The position numbers and the translations under genes were made by a program. A DNA stretch of 64,000 nucleotides, from assembly GCF_000686725.1 (NCBI RefSeq), contig NZ_KK366007.1, positions 414,198-478,197 of the forward strand, given 5' to 3'. The notes beneath the pieces are model-generated. The model saw nothing but the letters and a program-made list of their open reading frames with translations. It was not told the origin of the DNA and did no database searches. This stretch comes from Clostridium akagii DSM 12554. GTDB lineage: Bacteria; Bacillota; Clostridia; Clostridiales; Clostridiaceae. Positions 1-9,689 of the stretch are shown here, piece by piece; position 1 is the first letter of the stretch, and every line of letters starts with the position of its first letter.

Positions 1-1
1 A

Positions 2-1030
2 GCTTTAGGAATTAATGCTACATCATGGGTTATTGGAGCTCTAGTTGGTCCTGTAGTAGGAGGGGTATTAATCAGCCAATTTGGATGGAGCTCAATATTT
101 TTTATCACAGTACCCTTTGCTCTAATTGGTATAATCGGAGCTACCTTAGTTATGAAAGATGAAGAGGTCCATAATAAACAAAAGACAGATTGGAGAGGAA
201 TATTTACATTCACCTCTGGACTAGTAGCCATGATGGTTGTACTTTCAGAAGGTGCTTCCTGGGGATGGATTTCAAGATTAACAATAGTATTAGTTATAGC
301 TACTATCCTGTTATGGATTGCATTTGCAATTACTGAGTTACATGTGGAGAATCCATTATTCAACCTTAGCTTGCTCGCCTATAAAAAATATTCAACAGGT
401 TTAGGAATTACGGTAAGTTATTGTATTGCTTATTTTTCAATAACGCTATTATTAAGCATATATTTGCAAGGTGCACTGCACCTAAGTCCAATGAATGCAG
501 CACTACTAATTATTCCACTATCAGCACCACAACTTATTATGGGACCATTGGGTGGCAAACTAGCAGATTATTTCGGAGCTGGACGCATGATTGTATTTGG
601 TCTTATATTTCTTGTTATAGGCTTATTTATGCTTGGAAATCTGGGATCAAAGCTATCTATTCCAGCTGTGGTTATACCATTAATTATAATATCTGTAGCC
701 AACGGTATAGCATGGCCCTCACTAGCTAAAATGGTACTTTCAACTGTACCAAAAGAACAAGCTGGTTCAGCATCAGGTATGTTCTATACTATTTATAATG
801 TTGGACGAGCATTAAGCCAAACATTGGTAATACTAGTAATTGAGTTTACTGTACCACCAGCAATAGTTTCTAAGGCTATTGTGGGGATGGCGGATTTTAG
901 CAATTTGCACTTAAGTGGGGATTTGATAAACTCTATTGATAATGCTTTCCATTTTTTTGTAGCTTTCTTTGTCATAGCATTGATACTAGGATTATTGCTT
1001 CTAAATTCAAAAGAAAAGACTAATTCATAA
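2..1030 (+). CDS. MFS drug exporter, DHA2 (14-TM) type, 5'-truncated by window edge
   Basis: This is the C-terminal ~340 residues of a proton-coupled multidrug exporter of the inner membrane. The reading frame is open from base 2, so the gene begins outside the window. The first visible residues (GALVGPVVGGVL) are the antiporter motif C of transmembrane helix 5, so about 130-150 residues are missing. Around nine hydrophobic helices follow, with a hydrophilic loop (KDEEVHNKQKTD) and a short polar tail ending KEKTNS. Substrate cannot be told from sequence. An ATG at 152 is only an internal methionine, not a start. A strong terminator hairpin follows the stop codon. Family call is firm; function as drug export is inferred. 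Confidence 0.85.
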   Translation, partial: ALGINATSWVIGALVGPVVGGVLISQFGWSSIFFITVPFALIGIIGATLVMKDEEVHNKQKTDWRGIFTFTSGLVAMMVVLSEGASWGWISRLTIVLVIATILLWIAFAITELHVENPLFNLSLLAYKKYSTGLGITVSYCIAYFSITLLLSIYLQGALHLSPMNAALLIIPLSAPQLIMGPLGGKLADYFGAGRMIVFGLIFLVIGLFMLGNLGSKLSIPAVVIPLIIISVANGIAWPSLAKMVLSTVPKEQAGSASGMFYTIYNVGRALSQTLVILVIEFTVPPAIVSKAIVGMADFSNLHLSGDLINSIDNAFHFFVAFFVIALILGLLLLNSKEKTNS

Positions 1031-1064
1031 ATTAAATATAGAATATTTTGTACAATAACATTCA

Positions 1065-1105
1065 ATATGCCGTATTACTTAAAAAAGTAATACGGCATAT
1101 TTTAA
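1065..1105 (+). terminator. Intrinsic terminator after MFS gene
   Basis: A 14-bp perfect inverted repeat (arms 1065-1078 and 1087-1100, sequence ATATGCCGTATTAC and its complement) is followed by TTTTAATATTT. It ends the MFS transcription unit. Confidence 0.85.
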
Positions 1106-1295
1106 TATTTCCATGGAAACAAATACATGTAATAATAATACAAAAAAACGTATATTATGATTTATTTTTTGGGAAATAATTAAATATATTATAAAAGTTG
1201 ACAAATTTATGGTATGTGATAAAGTTAATTTTATAAAATATTAATTTATATTAAAGAATATTTTAAAGTTTAAATTTGAAAGGAGATGTGTAAAT

Positions 1296-1754
1296 TTGAG
1301 TTATTGTCAATTAGTTGTTTTTAATTTAGGGTTAGAAGAGTACGCTGTGAATATTTCCTGTGCTCAAGAAATAATACGTATACCCAAGATAACAAATATG
1401 CCCAATACTCCTATTTTTGTGGAAGGAATTATTAACTTAAGAGGGAAAGTTATACCAATATTTGATTTGAAAAAAAGATTTGCAATTGGTGACTCACAAA
1501 GGTGTGCAGATAGCAGATTATTAATACTTGAGATTGAAGGAATTAAATTGGGAATTATTGTGGATGATGTATCTGAGGTATTAAAAATTGAAGGTGAATT
1601 AATACAACATTTGGTTAATGAGATGGCGGGAATTAGCCAAAATAGTATAGAAGGTATAACTATAATCAAGGAACGTATAATTATAATATTAAATGTATTA
1701 AAACTAAAATCAGAAATTTTTAAATATAATTTAGATAGGGAGTTGATATCATGA
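1296..1754 (+). CDS. cheW: CheW-like chemotaxis coupling protein
   Basis: A 152-residue single-domain CheW protein, the usual length, which couples a chemoreceptor to the CheA kinase in the cytoplasm. The characteristic block [21 protein letters not shown] lies at residues ~45-65, preceded by the [12 protein letters not shown] strand and followed by [14 protein letters not shown]. The start is TTG, chosen because AAAGGAGATG sits 7-8 bases upstream. Its TGA overlaps the ATG of the following receptor gene (ATGA), so the two are translationally coupled and presumably form a dedicated pair. No cheA, cheY or flagellar gene is nearby. A TTGACA box is found ~95 bases upstream, without a clear -10 at standard spacing. 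Confidence 0.93.
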   Translation: MSYCQLVVFNLGLEEYAVNISCAQEIIRIPKITNMPNTPIFVEGIINLRGKVIPIFDLKKRFAIGDSQRCADSRLLILEIEGIKLGIIVDDVSEVLKIEGELIQHLVNEMAGISQNSIEGITIIKERIIIILNVLKLKSEIFKYNLDRELIS

Positions 1755-2902
1755 TTTCAATAAATGGATTGGAGTATTTAAAAACACTTGCGGAAGTACA
1801 AGTGGATATAATACCTGGAGGAGTTCTTTTTTTATACATAGAAAAAGATACGATACAGTGGAGAAAACAGTCTAGTAACTTTAATTTGGATATTTTTAAT
1901 ATTGGAGAGAAAATAAAAGATGATAGCATTGCAGCTAAAGCAATGAATGAGGGGAAAACTTTAAAACAGAGTATTCCTAGTTCATTATATGGTAGTAGAT
2001 TTAATACTGTGGCAATTCCTATAGTAGATGAAGAAGAGCAAATAGTAGGTGCTTTTTCTATGTTATTGCCTAAAATACATCCAGTGGTGAAATCTTTTAA
2101 GGATTTTGCACCAATTATTGCTGAAATGTTCCCAGAAGGATCTGTTATGTTTGTAACAAATTTAGAGAAAATTTTGTACAAGCAGGCTTCAGCGAAATTT
2201 GATATTAGTTCTCTACAGAATGGAGATATATTAAAAGATGACTCTATTGCTAGGAAGACTATTGAAAAAAGAAAAGAAATTATTACGGAGTTAGATAGAA
2301 CTGTCTTCGGTGTAAATGTTTTAGAAGCTTGCTATCCACTACATGATGAAGAAAATTCTGAGGAGATAGTTGCAACATTAACTATAATAACTCCAAAAGA
2401 AATTGCTTCGGATTTACGTGATATGTCAAATAATCTTGAAAATAACCTTACTGGAATAGCGGCCGCTATAGAAGAATTAGCAGCATCAGCATCTCAGATA
2501 CATACCAATGAGCAAGAACTTAATGCTGAGATTAAAGAAATAACTAAATTGTCAGAAGAAATAAACGAAGTTTCATCATTTATTAAAGAGATTGCAGATG
2601 AAACAAAAATGCTTGGATTAAATGCAGCAATTGAAGCTGCTAGAGCTGGAGAAGCTGGCAAAGGATTTGGTGTTGTTGCAGAAGAAATAAGGAATCTTTC
2701 TCAGCAGTCAAAAAGTACTGTTCCTAAAATTAATATGCTTACAAATAATATAATAGCAAAGGTGAATGAAGTAAGCGAAAAGAGTATAAGTTCACTAGCG
2801 GCAAGTCAGGAACAAGCCTCCGCTACTGAGGAAATTACTGCAAGCATAGAAGAAATTACAGCATCAACAGAAGAGTTAAACAATATAGCAAAAAAATTAT
2901 AA
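1751..2902 (+). CDS. Soluble methyl-accepting chemotaxis protein with duplicated sensor domain
   Basis: A 383-residue cytoplasmic chemoreceptor with no signal peptide or transmembrane segment. The C-terminal ~170 residues form a coiled-coil signalling domain, with the hairpin tip recognisable as [20 protein letters not shown] followed by [11 protein letters not shown]. The N-terminal ~200 residues look like two copies of one ~85-residue unit: G(G/S)V(L/M)F begins each, KDDSIA(A/R)K sits in the middle of each, and a (L/I)(L/I)(P/T)PK(I/E)-like strand closes each. The gene overlaps the cheW stop codon by four bases. The signalling part is short, ending soon after the tip's returning helix ([10 protein letters not shown]). 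Ligand unknown; a cytoplasmic metabolic signal is plausible for a soluble receptor. Confidence 0.9.
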   Translation: MISINGLEYLKTLAEVQVDIIPGGVLFLYIEKDTIQWRKQSSNFNLDIFNIGEKIKDDSIAAKAMNEGKTLKQSIPSSLYGSRFNTVAIPIVDEEEQIVGAFSMLLPKIHPVVKSFKDFAPIIAEMFPEGSVMFVTNLEKILYKQASAKFDISSLQNGDILKDDSIARKTIEKRKEIITELDRTVFGVNVLEACYPLHDEENSEEIVATLTIITPKEIASDLRDMSNNLENNLTGIAAAIEELAASASQIHTNEQELNAEIKEITKLSEEINEVSSFIKEIADETKMLGLNAAIEAARAGEAGKGFGVVAEEIRNLSQQSKSTVPKINMLTNNIIAKVNEVSEKSISSLAASQEQASATEEITASIEEITASTEELNNIAKKL

Positions 2903-2997
2903 TCTATAAAATCACTATAATTTTCCACTATAATATCGTTTCATCAAAATGATATAATTGATGGATCAATAGAAAATAAAGTGAGTGGGGAATTTTA

Positions 2998-3420
2998 ATG
3001 ATAAAAGAATTTAAAGAATTTGCAATAAAGGGAAACGTAGTAGACTTAGCAGTTGGAGTTGTTGTTGGTAGTGCTTTTGGTAAAATTGTTACGTCTTTGG
3101 TTAATGATATTATTATGCCATTAATTGGAGCACTAACGGGAGGAATTAATTTCAAAGATTTAAATATAGTTATTAAAGCAGCACATGGTCATGTATCTGC
3201 GGTTACTCTAAATTACGGAAGTTTTATTCAAAATATAGTGGATTTCTTAATTGTCTCTTTTTCTATATTTTTGTTTATTCAATTAATAGGCAAATTTAAA
3301 TTAGAAAAAAAATCCGAGGCTAAGGAACTAGAAGATCCGAAAATATCAGAGGAAGCACTATTACTCAAGGAAATTAGGGACCTTTTGAAGGAAAATAAAA
3401 TTTCTCATAGGGATATATAA
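2998..3420 (+). CDS. mscL: Large-conductance mechanosensitive channel MscL
   Basis: A 140-residue MscL subunit; the homopentamer opens under membrane tension and releases solutes during osmotic downshock. The N-terminal amphipathic helix and TM1 are canonical (EFAIKGNVVDLAVGVVVG), then SLVNDIIMPLIG at the end of TM1, a periplasmic-type loop (~55-75), TM2 (~78-100, FLIVSFSIFLFIQLIG) and a charged C-terminal helix ending in the usual cytoplasmic bundle (LLKEIRDLLKEN). Length is standard. The ribosome binding site GTGGGGAA is mediocre. The gene stands alone between the chemoreceptor gene and a strong terminator. Confidence 0.97.
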   Translation: MIKEFKEFAIKGNVVDLAVGVVVGSAFGKIVTSLVNDIIMPLIGALTGGINFKDLNIVIKAAHGHVSAVTLNYGSFIQNIVDFLIVSFSIFLFIQLIGKFKLEKKSEAKELEDPKISEEALLLKEIRDLLKENKISHRDI

Positions 3421-3458
3421 ATTAAGGATTAAAGGTTTTATAATTGCCTAAAAAAATC

Positions 3459-3510
3459 AAGGGATGCAATTAGATTTGTTTATACAAGTCTAATTGCATC
3501 CCTATTTTAT
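3459..3510 (+). terminator. Terminator hairpin, AGATTTG-family copy 1
   Basis: An 18-bp stem (arms 3461-3478 and 3486-3503, one G-T pair) carries AGATTTG on the loop side of the 5' arm and is followed by a short T-rich stretch. It ends mscL. Three other hairpins in this window share the same plan (19899, 21655, 37614). Confidence 0.8.
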
Positions 3511-3664
3511 TGCCAATTGTAATTATCAAATGTTTTTCATCTATGGATCTGGTTTGTTAAATATATATTATTAGTGTAAATATTAAGTTGATTATCTTTA
3601 CTTATAATATTCAATATTATAGGGTTAGAGTAGCAATAAAATTATAGGCAAGGAGTAATAGCAC

Positions 3665-4969
3665 ATGAAAAGATTAGCAAAATACTTATATGTTATTTCA
3701 TTAGATGGCTTGTCCACGTTAGACTTTGAATACATTAGTAATTTACCAAACTTCAAAGAACTTTTAACTTCAGCATCTTTCTGCAAAAATGTGTATAGCG
3801 TATATCCTACATTAACGTATCCAGCACATGTAAGTATTGTGACAGGAAAATATCCTAAAAATCATGGCGTAATAAATAACACTTTATTACAGGTTAACAG
3901 GAGTAATCCTGATTGGTATTGGCATAGGAAAAGCATAAAAGGGGATACCTTTTACGATTTGGCAATACAAAATGGCATGAAGGTAGGGTCACTATTTTGG
4001 CCAGTAACAGCAAAGTCAAAGATACAGTATAACATGCCGGAAATTCTTGCTAATAGACCTTGGCAAAATCAAATATTGGTTTCATTAATAAATGGAAGTC
4101 CTATATTCCAATACAAGTTAAATAAAAAATTTGGACATTTGAGAGATGGAATAAAACAACCGAACCTGGATGATTTTACACATCAATCATTATTACATAC
4201 TATAAAAAATAAAAGATTAGATTTGACTTTAGTTCATTACACAGATTTGGATAGCATAAGGCATGAATTTGGGTTTTATTCTGAAGAGGCAAAACTTGCA
4301 TTAAAAAGGCATGATAAAAGAATAGGGCAAATAATGCAGGCGCTTAAAGAAAAAGGAATATATGAAGAAAGTACTATTATTATTTTAGGGGATCACAGTA
4401 GCATTGATGAAAATAAAGTTATTAATCTGAATGTAGTTTTAAAACAAAAGGGATATATTCAAGTAGATTCAAAGGGAAAAATATTAAAATATACAGCTAT
4501 AACAAAAAATTGTGATGGATCAGCCTATGTATATGTGAAGAACAATGATCCTAAAATATTAAATGAAATCACTGAGATAATTAAAGAATTTAATGATAAG
4601 TATGGATGTATAGATGAAATATACTCTAGAGAAAAAGCTGAGGAATTTGGAGCAGATCCCAATTGCTCGCTCATGCTTGAGGCAACAAATTCATATTATT
4701 TTCAGGATGAAATAGATGGAGAACCCATAAAAGATATAAGCATTGAAAACACAAAGCAATCATCACATTATACATTATCTACTCATGGGTATTCACCCTT
4801 TAAAAAAGATTACACAACTGTGTTTATTGCAGTAGGAAAGGGAATAAAAAAAGGTGTTGTAATAGAAAAAATGTGTCTTATAGATGAAGGGCCTACTTTT
4901 GCGAAACTTTTAGGAGTGGAACTTAAAAGTAGCGATGGAAAAATTTTAGAAGAGTTATTAGAGGAGTGA
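3665..4969 (+). CDS. Alkaline-phosphatase-superfamily phosphodiesterase (nucleotide pyrophosphatase type)
   Basis: A 434-residue member of the nucleotide pyrophosphatase/phosphodiesterase branch of the alkaline phosphatase superfamily, hydrolysing phosphodiester or pyrophosphate bonds with two metal ions. Visible metal and nucleophile sites in order: ISLDG near the N-terminus (Asp), YPTLTYPAHVSIVTGKYPKN (Thr nucleophile plus the TGxxPxxHG block), HYTDLDSIRHEFG (Asp and His), ILGDHSS (Asp-His) and LSTHGYSP (His). No signal peptide or membrane anchor is evident, so it is probably cytoplasmic. AAGGAG lies 7-8 bases before the ATG. It is followed after five bases by an MFS gene, suggesting that the transporter imports or exports its substrate or product. 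Substrate unknown. Confidence 0.88.
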   Translation: MKRLAKYLYVISLDGLSTLDFEYISNLPNFKELLTSASFCKNVYSVYPTLTYPAHVSIVTGKYPKNHGVINNTLLQVNRSNPDWYWHRKSIKGDTFYDLAIQNGMKVGSLFWPVTAKSKIQYNMPEILANRPWQNQILVSLINGSPIFQYKLNKKFGHLRDGIKQPNLDDFTHQSLLHTIKNKRLDLTLVHYTDLDSIRHEFGFYSEEAKLALKRHDKRIGQIMQALKEKGIYEESTIIILGDHSSIDENKVINLNVVLKQKGYIQVDSKGKILKYTAITKNCDGSAYVYVKNNDPKILNEITEIIKEFNDKYGCIDEIYSREKAEEFGADPNCSLMLEATNSYYFQDEIDGEPIKDISIENTKQSSHYTLSTHGYSPFKKDYTTVFIAVGKGIKKGVVIEKMCLIDEGPTFAKLLGVELKSSDGKILEELLEE

Positions 4970-4974
4970 ATTTG

Positions 4975-6267
4975 ATGAGCAAATATAATAAAATAGAAAA
5001 AAGTTGGATACTATATGATTGCACTATTTCCACATATAGCATGATAATTATAACTGCCATACTCCCAATCTATTTTAGAATGGTATTTACAAATGCCGGT
5101 GGGTCTACCGTTATGTCAACTTCTTACTGGGGATATATAAATTCTATAAGTCGTTTAATTATAGCAATAGCTGCACCTATTCTTGGAACCATTGCGGATT
5201 ATAAGGGATATAAAATGAAGTTTTTTAGAGTATTTTGTATTTTGGGAATAGTATTCACAGCAATGATGGGAGTTGTTCCAGATTCCTCGTGGATTTTATT
5301 AATGGTTATTTTTGTTGTAAGCACTATAGGTAATTCTGGAAGCAATATATTTTATGATGCTTTTATAGTAGATGTCACTCCAAAACCTAAGATGGATATG
5401 TTATCTTCTATTGGATTTGCAGCAGGGTATCTAGGAAATATATTGGCTTTTGCAATATGTATGAGTATAGTCATATTAGCTCAGATGAAAATAATTCCTA
5501 TATCTATAGGAGTTGCTTGTAAGATAGATTTTGTAATTACTGCAGTATGGTGTACAATATTTTCTTTGCCAATTATGAAAAATGTAAAGCAGGTTTACGG
5601 AATTGAAAGAGAACCAAACATAGTAAGGAATAGTTTTAAAAGATTAGGATCAACATTTAAACACATAAAAAGTCATAAAAATATAGTTACTTTCTTAATA
5701 GCTTATTTCTTTTTTATAGATGGAGTAAATACCATTATAACTATGGCCACTTCCTTTGGTGCAGATCTTGGAATAACTTCTACAACGCTACTTATCGTAT
5801 TATTGGCAACTCAGTTTGTTGCTTTTCCTAGTGCAATAATATTTGGTAAGCTTTCACAAAAATTCAGGGGTAAGAAAATGCTATATGTGGGTATAATAAT
5901 ATATTCAATTATATGTATATATGCTAATTTTATTCATAATACCCTTGGATTTTGGATACTCGCAATGCTAGTAGGAACATCACAGGGTGGAATTCAAGCA
6001 TTAAGTAGATCGTATTTTGGAAAACTTATACCAAGGGAGAAAAGTAATGAATTTTTCGGATTCTATAATATATTCGGAAGGTTTGCAGCAATACTAGGAC
6101 CTTTTATGGTGGCAGTAGCAACTCAAGTTACAGGTAAGTCAAGTAATGGTATATTTAGTATTTTAATTTTATTTATTATTGGTGGAATAGTATTAACAAG
6201 AGTTTCAAGCAATGAAAGTTACAGTAGCGAGGAAGAACTGAATTTAGATATGTCCGAAAATGTATAA
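4975..6267 (+). CDS. MFS transporter of the UMF1 (Atg22-like) family
   Basis: A ~430-residue, 12-helix major facilitator of the UMF1 type. The N-terminus (KIEKSWILYDCTISTYSMII) is the typical W-x-x-Y-D start of this family, and the A-loop reads GTIADYKGYKMKFF. The C-terminal half contains GTSQGGIQALSRSYFGKLIP, the family's most conserved segment, and EFFGFYNIFGRFAAILGP. The ATG at 4975 is preferred because GAGGAG lies eight bases upstream; the GTG nine bases earlier overlaps that site. Co-transcribed with the upstream phosphodiesterase gene, which it nearly touches. Bacterial UMF1 substrates are poorly known. A perfect bidirectional terminator separates it from fba. Confidence 0.88.
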   Translation: MSKYNKIEKSWILYDCTISTYSMIIITAILPIYFRMVFTNAGGSTVMSTSYWGYINSISRLIIAIAAPILGTIADYKGYKMKFFRVFCILGIVFTAMMGVVPDSSWILLMVIFVVSTIGNSGSNIFYDAFIVDVTPKPKMDMLSSIGFAAGYLGNILAFAICMSIVILAQMKIIPISIGVACKIDFVITAVWCTIFSLPIMKNVKQVYGIEREPNIVRNSFKRLGSTFKHIKSHKNIVTFLIAYFFFIDGVNTIITMATSFGADLGITSTTLLIVLLATQFVAFPSAIIFGKLSQKFRGKKMLYVGIIIYSIICIYANFIHNTLGFWILAMLVGTSQGGIQALSRSYFGKLIPREKSNEFFGFYNIFGRFAAILGPFMVAVATQVTGKSSNGIFSILILFIIGGIVLTRVSSNESYSSEEELNLDMSENV

Positions 6268-6309
6268 GGCATATTGAAAAAATAATAGGATTGGTAGTTG
6301 AAAGAAAAA

Positions 6310-6356
6310 CAGCTTATATAATCTTTAATTAAAGATTATATAAGCTGTTTTTTTGC
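6310..6356. terminator. Bidirectional terminator between convergent genes
   Basis: A perfect 18-bp inverted repeat (arms 6310-6327 and 6332-6349, loop AATT) with T7 on the plus side and an A-run on the other. It serves both the UMF1 transporter gene and the convergent fba gene. Confidence 0.9.
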
Positions 6357-6362
6357 TAAATA

Positions 6363-7226
6363 TTAAGCTTTGTTTACTGAACCAAAAAGCTCTATTTTTT
6401 CTTTAACTGTAGCTTTGATTGCTTCAAAACCAGGAGCTAATAGTTTACGTGGGTCAAAACCTTTTCCTTGTAGATCTTTTCCATCTTCAATATATTTACG
6501 AGTAGCTGCTGCGAAAGATAATTGACATTCAGTGTTAACATTGATTTTAGCAACTCCAAGTGAGATAGCTTTTTTTATCATATCTGAAGGAATGCCTGTA
6601 CCACCATGTAAAACTAATGGCATACTTCCTACTGTTTTTTCTATTTCAGCTAAAACATCAAATTTTAAACCAGTCCAGTTTGCTGGGTATACGCCATGAA
6701 TATTACCAATACCAGCAGCTAACATATCAACGCCTAGATCAGCTATTCTTTTGCATTCAGCTGGATCAGCAACTTCGCCGCCACCGATAACTCCATCTTC
6801 TTCGCCACCGATTGCTCCAACTTCTGCTTCTACAGAAATTCCTTTTGCAGCAGCAACTTTTATAACTTCTTTTGTTTTTTCAATATTTTCATCTATAGCA
6901 TAGTGAGAACCATCAAACATAATTGAAGAAAATCCAGCTTCAATTGCATCAAAAGAACCTTCATAGCCGCCGTGGTCTAAATGCAAGGCAACAGGAACAG
7001 TGATTTTCAAGCCTTTAAGTAAGCCATTAACCATTCCTACAACAGCTACATAACTGCCCATATATTTTCCAGCGCCTTCAGAAACTCCTAAAATTACTGG
7101 GGAATTGTTTTCTTGTGCGGTTAATAATACAGCTTTTGTCCATTCTAAATTGTTGATGTTAAATTGACCAACAGCATATTTTCCTTCTTTAGCTTTGATT
7201 ATCATTTCTTTTGTTGAAACTAACAT
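6363..7226 (-). CDS. fba: Class II fructose-1,6-bisphosphate aldolase
   Basis: A 287-residue zinc-dependent aldolase cleaving fructose 1,6-bisphosphate to dihydroxyacetone phosphate and glyceraldehyde 3-phosphate in glycolysis. Family landmarks: AVGQFNINNLEW near the start, HLDHGG (zinc-binding histidine), SSIMFDGSHY, VEAEVGAIGGEEDG, the zinc ligands in GNIHGVYP and VLHGGTGIP, and KINVNTECQ near the C-terminus. Length is typical. TGGAGGT lies seven bases before the ATG. The gene is monocistronic, with a terminator directly after it. Confidence 0.97.
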   Translation of the reverse strand: MLVSTKEMIIKAKEGKYAVGQFNINNLEWTKAVLLTAQENNSPVILGVSEGAGKYMGSYVAVVGMVNGLLKGLKITVPVALHLDHGGYEGSFDAIEAGFSSIMFDGSHYAIDENIEKTKEVIKVAAAKGISVEAEVGAIGGEEDGVIGGGEVADPAECKRIADLGVDMLAAGIGNIHGVYPANWTGLKFDVLAEIEKTVGSMPLVLHGGTGIPSDMIKKAISLGVAKINVNTECQLSFAAATRKYIEDGKDLQGKGFDPRKLLAPGFEAIKATVKEKIELFGSVNKA

Positions 7227-7345
7227 AACTAACCTCCATAAATATATTATTTATATTTTTTCATAAGAAAATAGTGTATCATAAATACTTCTCTTCCTAA
7301 CCTAATTATAATCCAAAAATTCTAAAAATGGAACAAATTTTTATT

Positions 7346-9517
7346 CTAGCCTTTAATAACAATGTCCTTTGTTCTATTGTTTTTCTCACAATAAAGTGCA
7401 TCATCAGTTTTTTTAATGAATTCATTTATTGTATTATTACTATTTGGTATAATTGAAGCAACACCAATAGACAGGGTAACTATATTTGAAAGCTCTGAAA
7501 ATTCGTGCGGAATACTTAAATTGTTTATTTCTGTTTTTATAATTTTTCCAAAATAGAGTGCTTCTTGAAGAAGGGTATTCGGAAGTACGATTATAAATTC
7601 ATCGCCACCATACCTTGCTATAAAATATTTATCTTTTGTCAAATTGTGAAGAAAGCTAGCTACTTTTAATATACAATTATCCCCAGCTACATGCCCATAA
7701 TTATCGTTATATTCTTTGAAATAGTCAATGTCCAATAAAATTAAGGATATACTGGTTTTTTCAGTAAGGCTTTTATTCCACACATCATTTAGGTATGTAT
7801 CAAATTTTCCTCTATTATAAATTTTAGTCATACTATCATGTTGTGATAAAAAGAGCAGTTCCTTGTTCAAATTTTCTAATTCCCTAGATTTTAATGCATT
7901 GTTTATTGCAATAGCTGCATATGAAGAAAGTGACTTAACCATCTCTATTTGATAGGAGTTAAAAACATCTTTTTTTGAACTTTGTATTGTAAGTACTCCT
8001 ATAACTTTTGTGTTGATTAAAAGAGGCAAAAAAACAAGGGAATTTATTTCATAGTGATTTTGAATTGATATTTCTTCATAGGTAATGTCATCTATATACT
8101 TTGAATATTCTTTACTTATATCATTAATTATAATAATTTCCGATGTTTCTATACATTTAGTTGCAAAACTATGCTTGTTATCCATTGATGTATTTGATTT
8201 CTTTATTTTTTTATTATTTTCAATTGCATCAAGATAATTTATAACAGACCTTTTTTCATCATATAGGCCTATAGCGAAATATGTTAAATCCATAAAGCTT
8301 TTAATACTTGAGTCAAGTATATCAATTATAGAATTAAGATTGGTGGTAGCAGTGATTTTTTGACCTAGTTTGCTTATAATAGATATTTTTTCAACCACAG
8401 TCTGTAAATCTTCAGATTGTTTTTTTAAATTTTCATTTTTCACAGTCATTTCTTTTTCTATTTTTTGCATTCTATTTCTAATATTTAAATTTTTGACCAT
8501 TTGATTATTAAAGGAACCAAGAAGCTTATTGTAATAATTATAATGAATTTTATAATACTCAAAAGCTTTGTTTTTATTATTTAGTTTTTCATAAAAAACA
8601 CCTAAAAGACCGGATATTTTGGAGATCTTATTAAGCTCATTGTTTTTCATAGATAAATCAAAAGCATGAGTTAATGCATTTAGAGCATTGTCAAAATGTT
8701 GTCGTGATTCCAAAAATTCATAGTAGTTTAAAAATGCATCTATTTCGTAAAATGACGTAGCCTGTTTTTTATTCATATTTATAGTTATCTCAAAATATTT
8801 CTCGGCATTGGTAAAATCTTCTTGTTTCCAATATGCCAGGGCCATAAGTTTATAAGCATCAGATTCTGCCAAAGTATAATTATAATATCGTAGGTATTTC
8901 AAAGCACTATGTGCTAGAGAAGTAGCCTTCTCGTAGTAATTTAGAAGATAATATACTTCACCTAAACTAAGGATAGTTATTCCCTTTGATAACTGAAAAT
9001 TTTGTTCTTTGTCAATATCGTAAGCAGAATTGCAATATGCTAAAGCCTCTTTATAGTCCTTTAATAATTTATAATTTTCAGCTGTATTGTTCAGGGTAAT
9101 GACTTTTGCTTCTTTTGAAGTGAATTTAGCATTATATTTTTTTCCAGAATCTATCTGGTTAGCTACAATCTCTGATTTGTTATAGAAGTTCATACTTCTT
9201 TCGTAATCACCTAAATCACCAAAAATAATTCCAAGGCAATTATACGTACTCCATTGGAGGTCATAAAGACTTTCCTTAATAAAAAAATCAAGAGAGTCTA
9301 GCAGTAAAACTATAGCATCTTCATATTTCCCAAGATTCCTGTAGGAATCAGCTATTCTAAAATTTGCAACAGCAATTCCTAGATTATAACCAACTTCTTT
9401 GCTCAAAGTTATGGCTTTTTTAGCAAGTGCTATAGTTTTTTCTGGATTGCTAAGTCTAACTATATCTGTTTTCTCAAGAAGTTCATCAATTAATTTTATT
9501 TTAGTATTATCTTTCAT
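7346..9517 (-). CDS. TPR-GAF-GGDEF diguanylate cyclase
   Basis: A ~723-residue soluble signalling protein predicted to make cyclic di-GMP. In order: tetratricopeptide-like repeats (~1-340, rich in YEDAIVLLLDS, YEKATSLAHSAL type helices), a coiled coil (~345-385), a GAF domain (~385-535) and a C-terminal GGDEF domain with an intact active site (RYGGDEFIIVLP). No RxxD inhibitory site is visible five residues before GGDEF. The ATG at 9517 is preferred over an upstream in-frame ATG at 9601 because AAGGAGAT sits just before it. It is a clear paralogue of the gene at 29376-31604, with the same architecture and length. The TPR array may sense a partner protein; the ligand of the GAF domain is unknown. 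Confidence 0.9.
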   Translation of the reverse strand: MKDNTKIKLIDELLEKTDIVRLSNPEKTIALAKKAITLSKEVGYNLGIAVANFRIADSYRNLGKYEDAIVLLLDSLDFFIKESLYDLQWSTYNCLGIIFGDLGDYERSMNFYNKSEIVANQIDSGKKYNAKFTSKEAKVITLNNTAENYKLLKDYKEALAYCNSAYDIDKEQNFQLSKGITILSLGEVYYLLNYYEKATSLAHSALKYLRYYNYTLAESDAYKLMALAYWKQEDFTNAEKYFEITINMNKKQATSFYEIDAFLNYYEFLESRQHFDNALNALTHAFDLSMKNNELNKISKISGLLGVFYEKLNNKNKAFEYYKIHYNYYNKLLGSFNNQMVKNLNIRNRMQKIEKEMTVKNENLKKQSEDLQTVVEKISIISKLGQKITATTNLNSIIDILDSSIKSFMDLTYFAIGLYDEKRSVINYLDAIENNKKIKKSNTSMDNKHSFATKCIETSEIIIINDISKEYSKYIDDITYEEISIQNHYEINSLVFLPLLINTKVIGVLTIQSSKKDVFNSYQIEMVKSLSSYAAIAINNALKSRELENLNKELLFLSQHDSMTKIYNRGKFDTYLNDVWNKSLTEKTSISLILLDIDYFKEYNDNYGHVAGDNCILKVASFLHNLTKDKYFIARYGGDEFIIVLPNTLLQEALYFGKIIKTEINNLSIPHEFSELSNIVTLSIGVASIIPNSNNTINEFIKKTDDALYCEKNNRTKDIVIKG

Positions 9518-9689
9518 ACAATAATCTCCTTGTTCATTAGTAAATTTGTGGAAAAATGTATTCTTAGATTTACTATAACATAAATTTACTTGCTGAACCA
9601 TATTTTATAATTTTAAAAATTAAAAAAATAGCATATGTTTATAAATATGTAAATATAAGTTGAAACATAGACAGACAAAGTTTAAAAGA

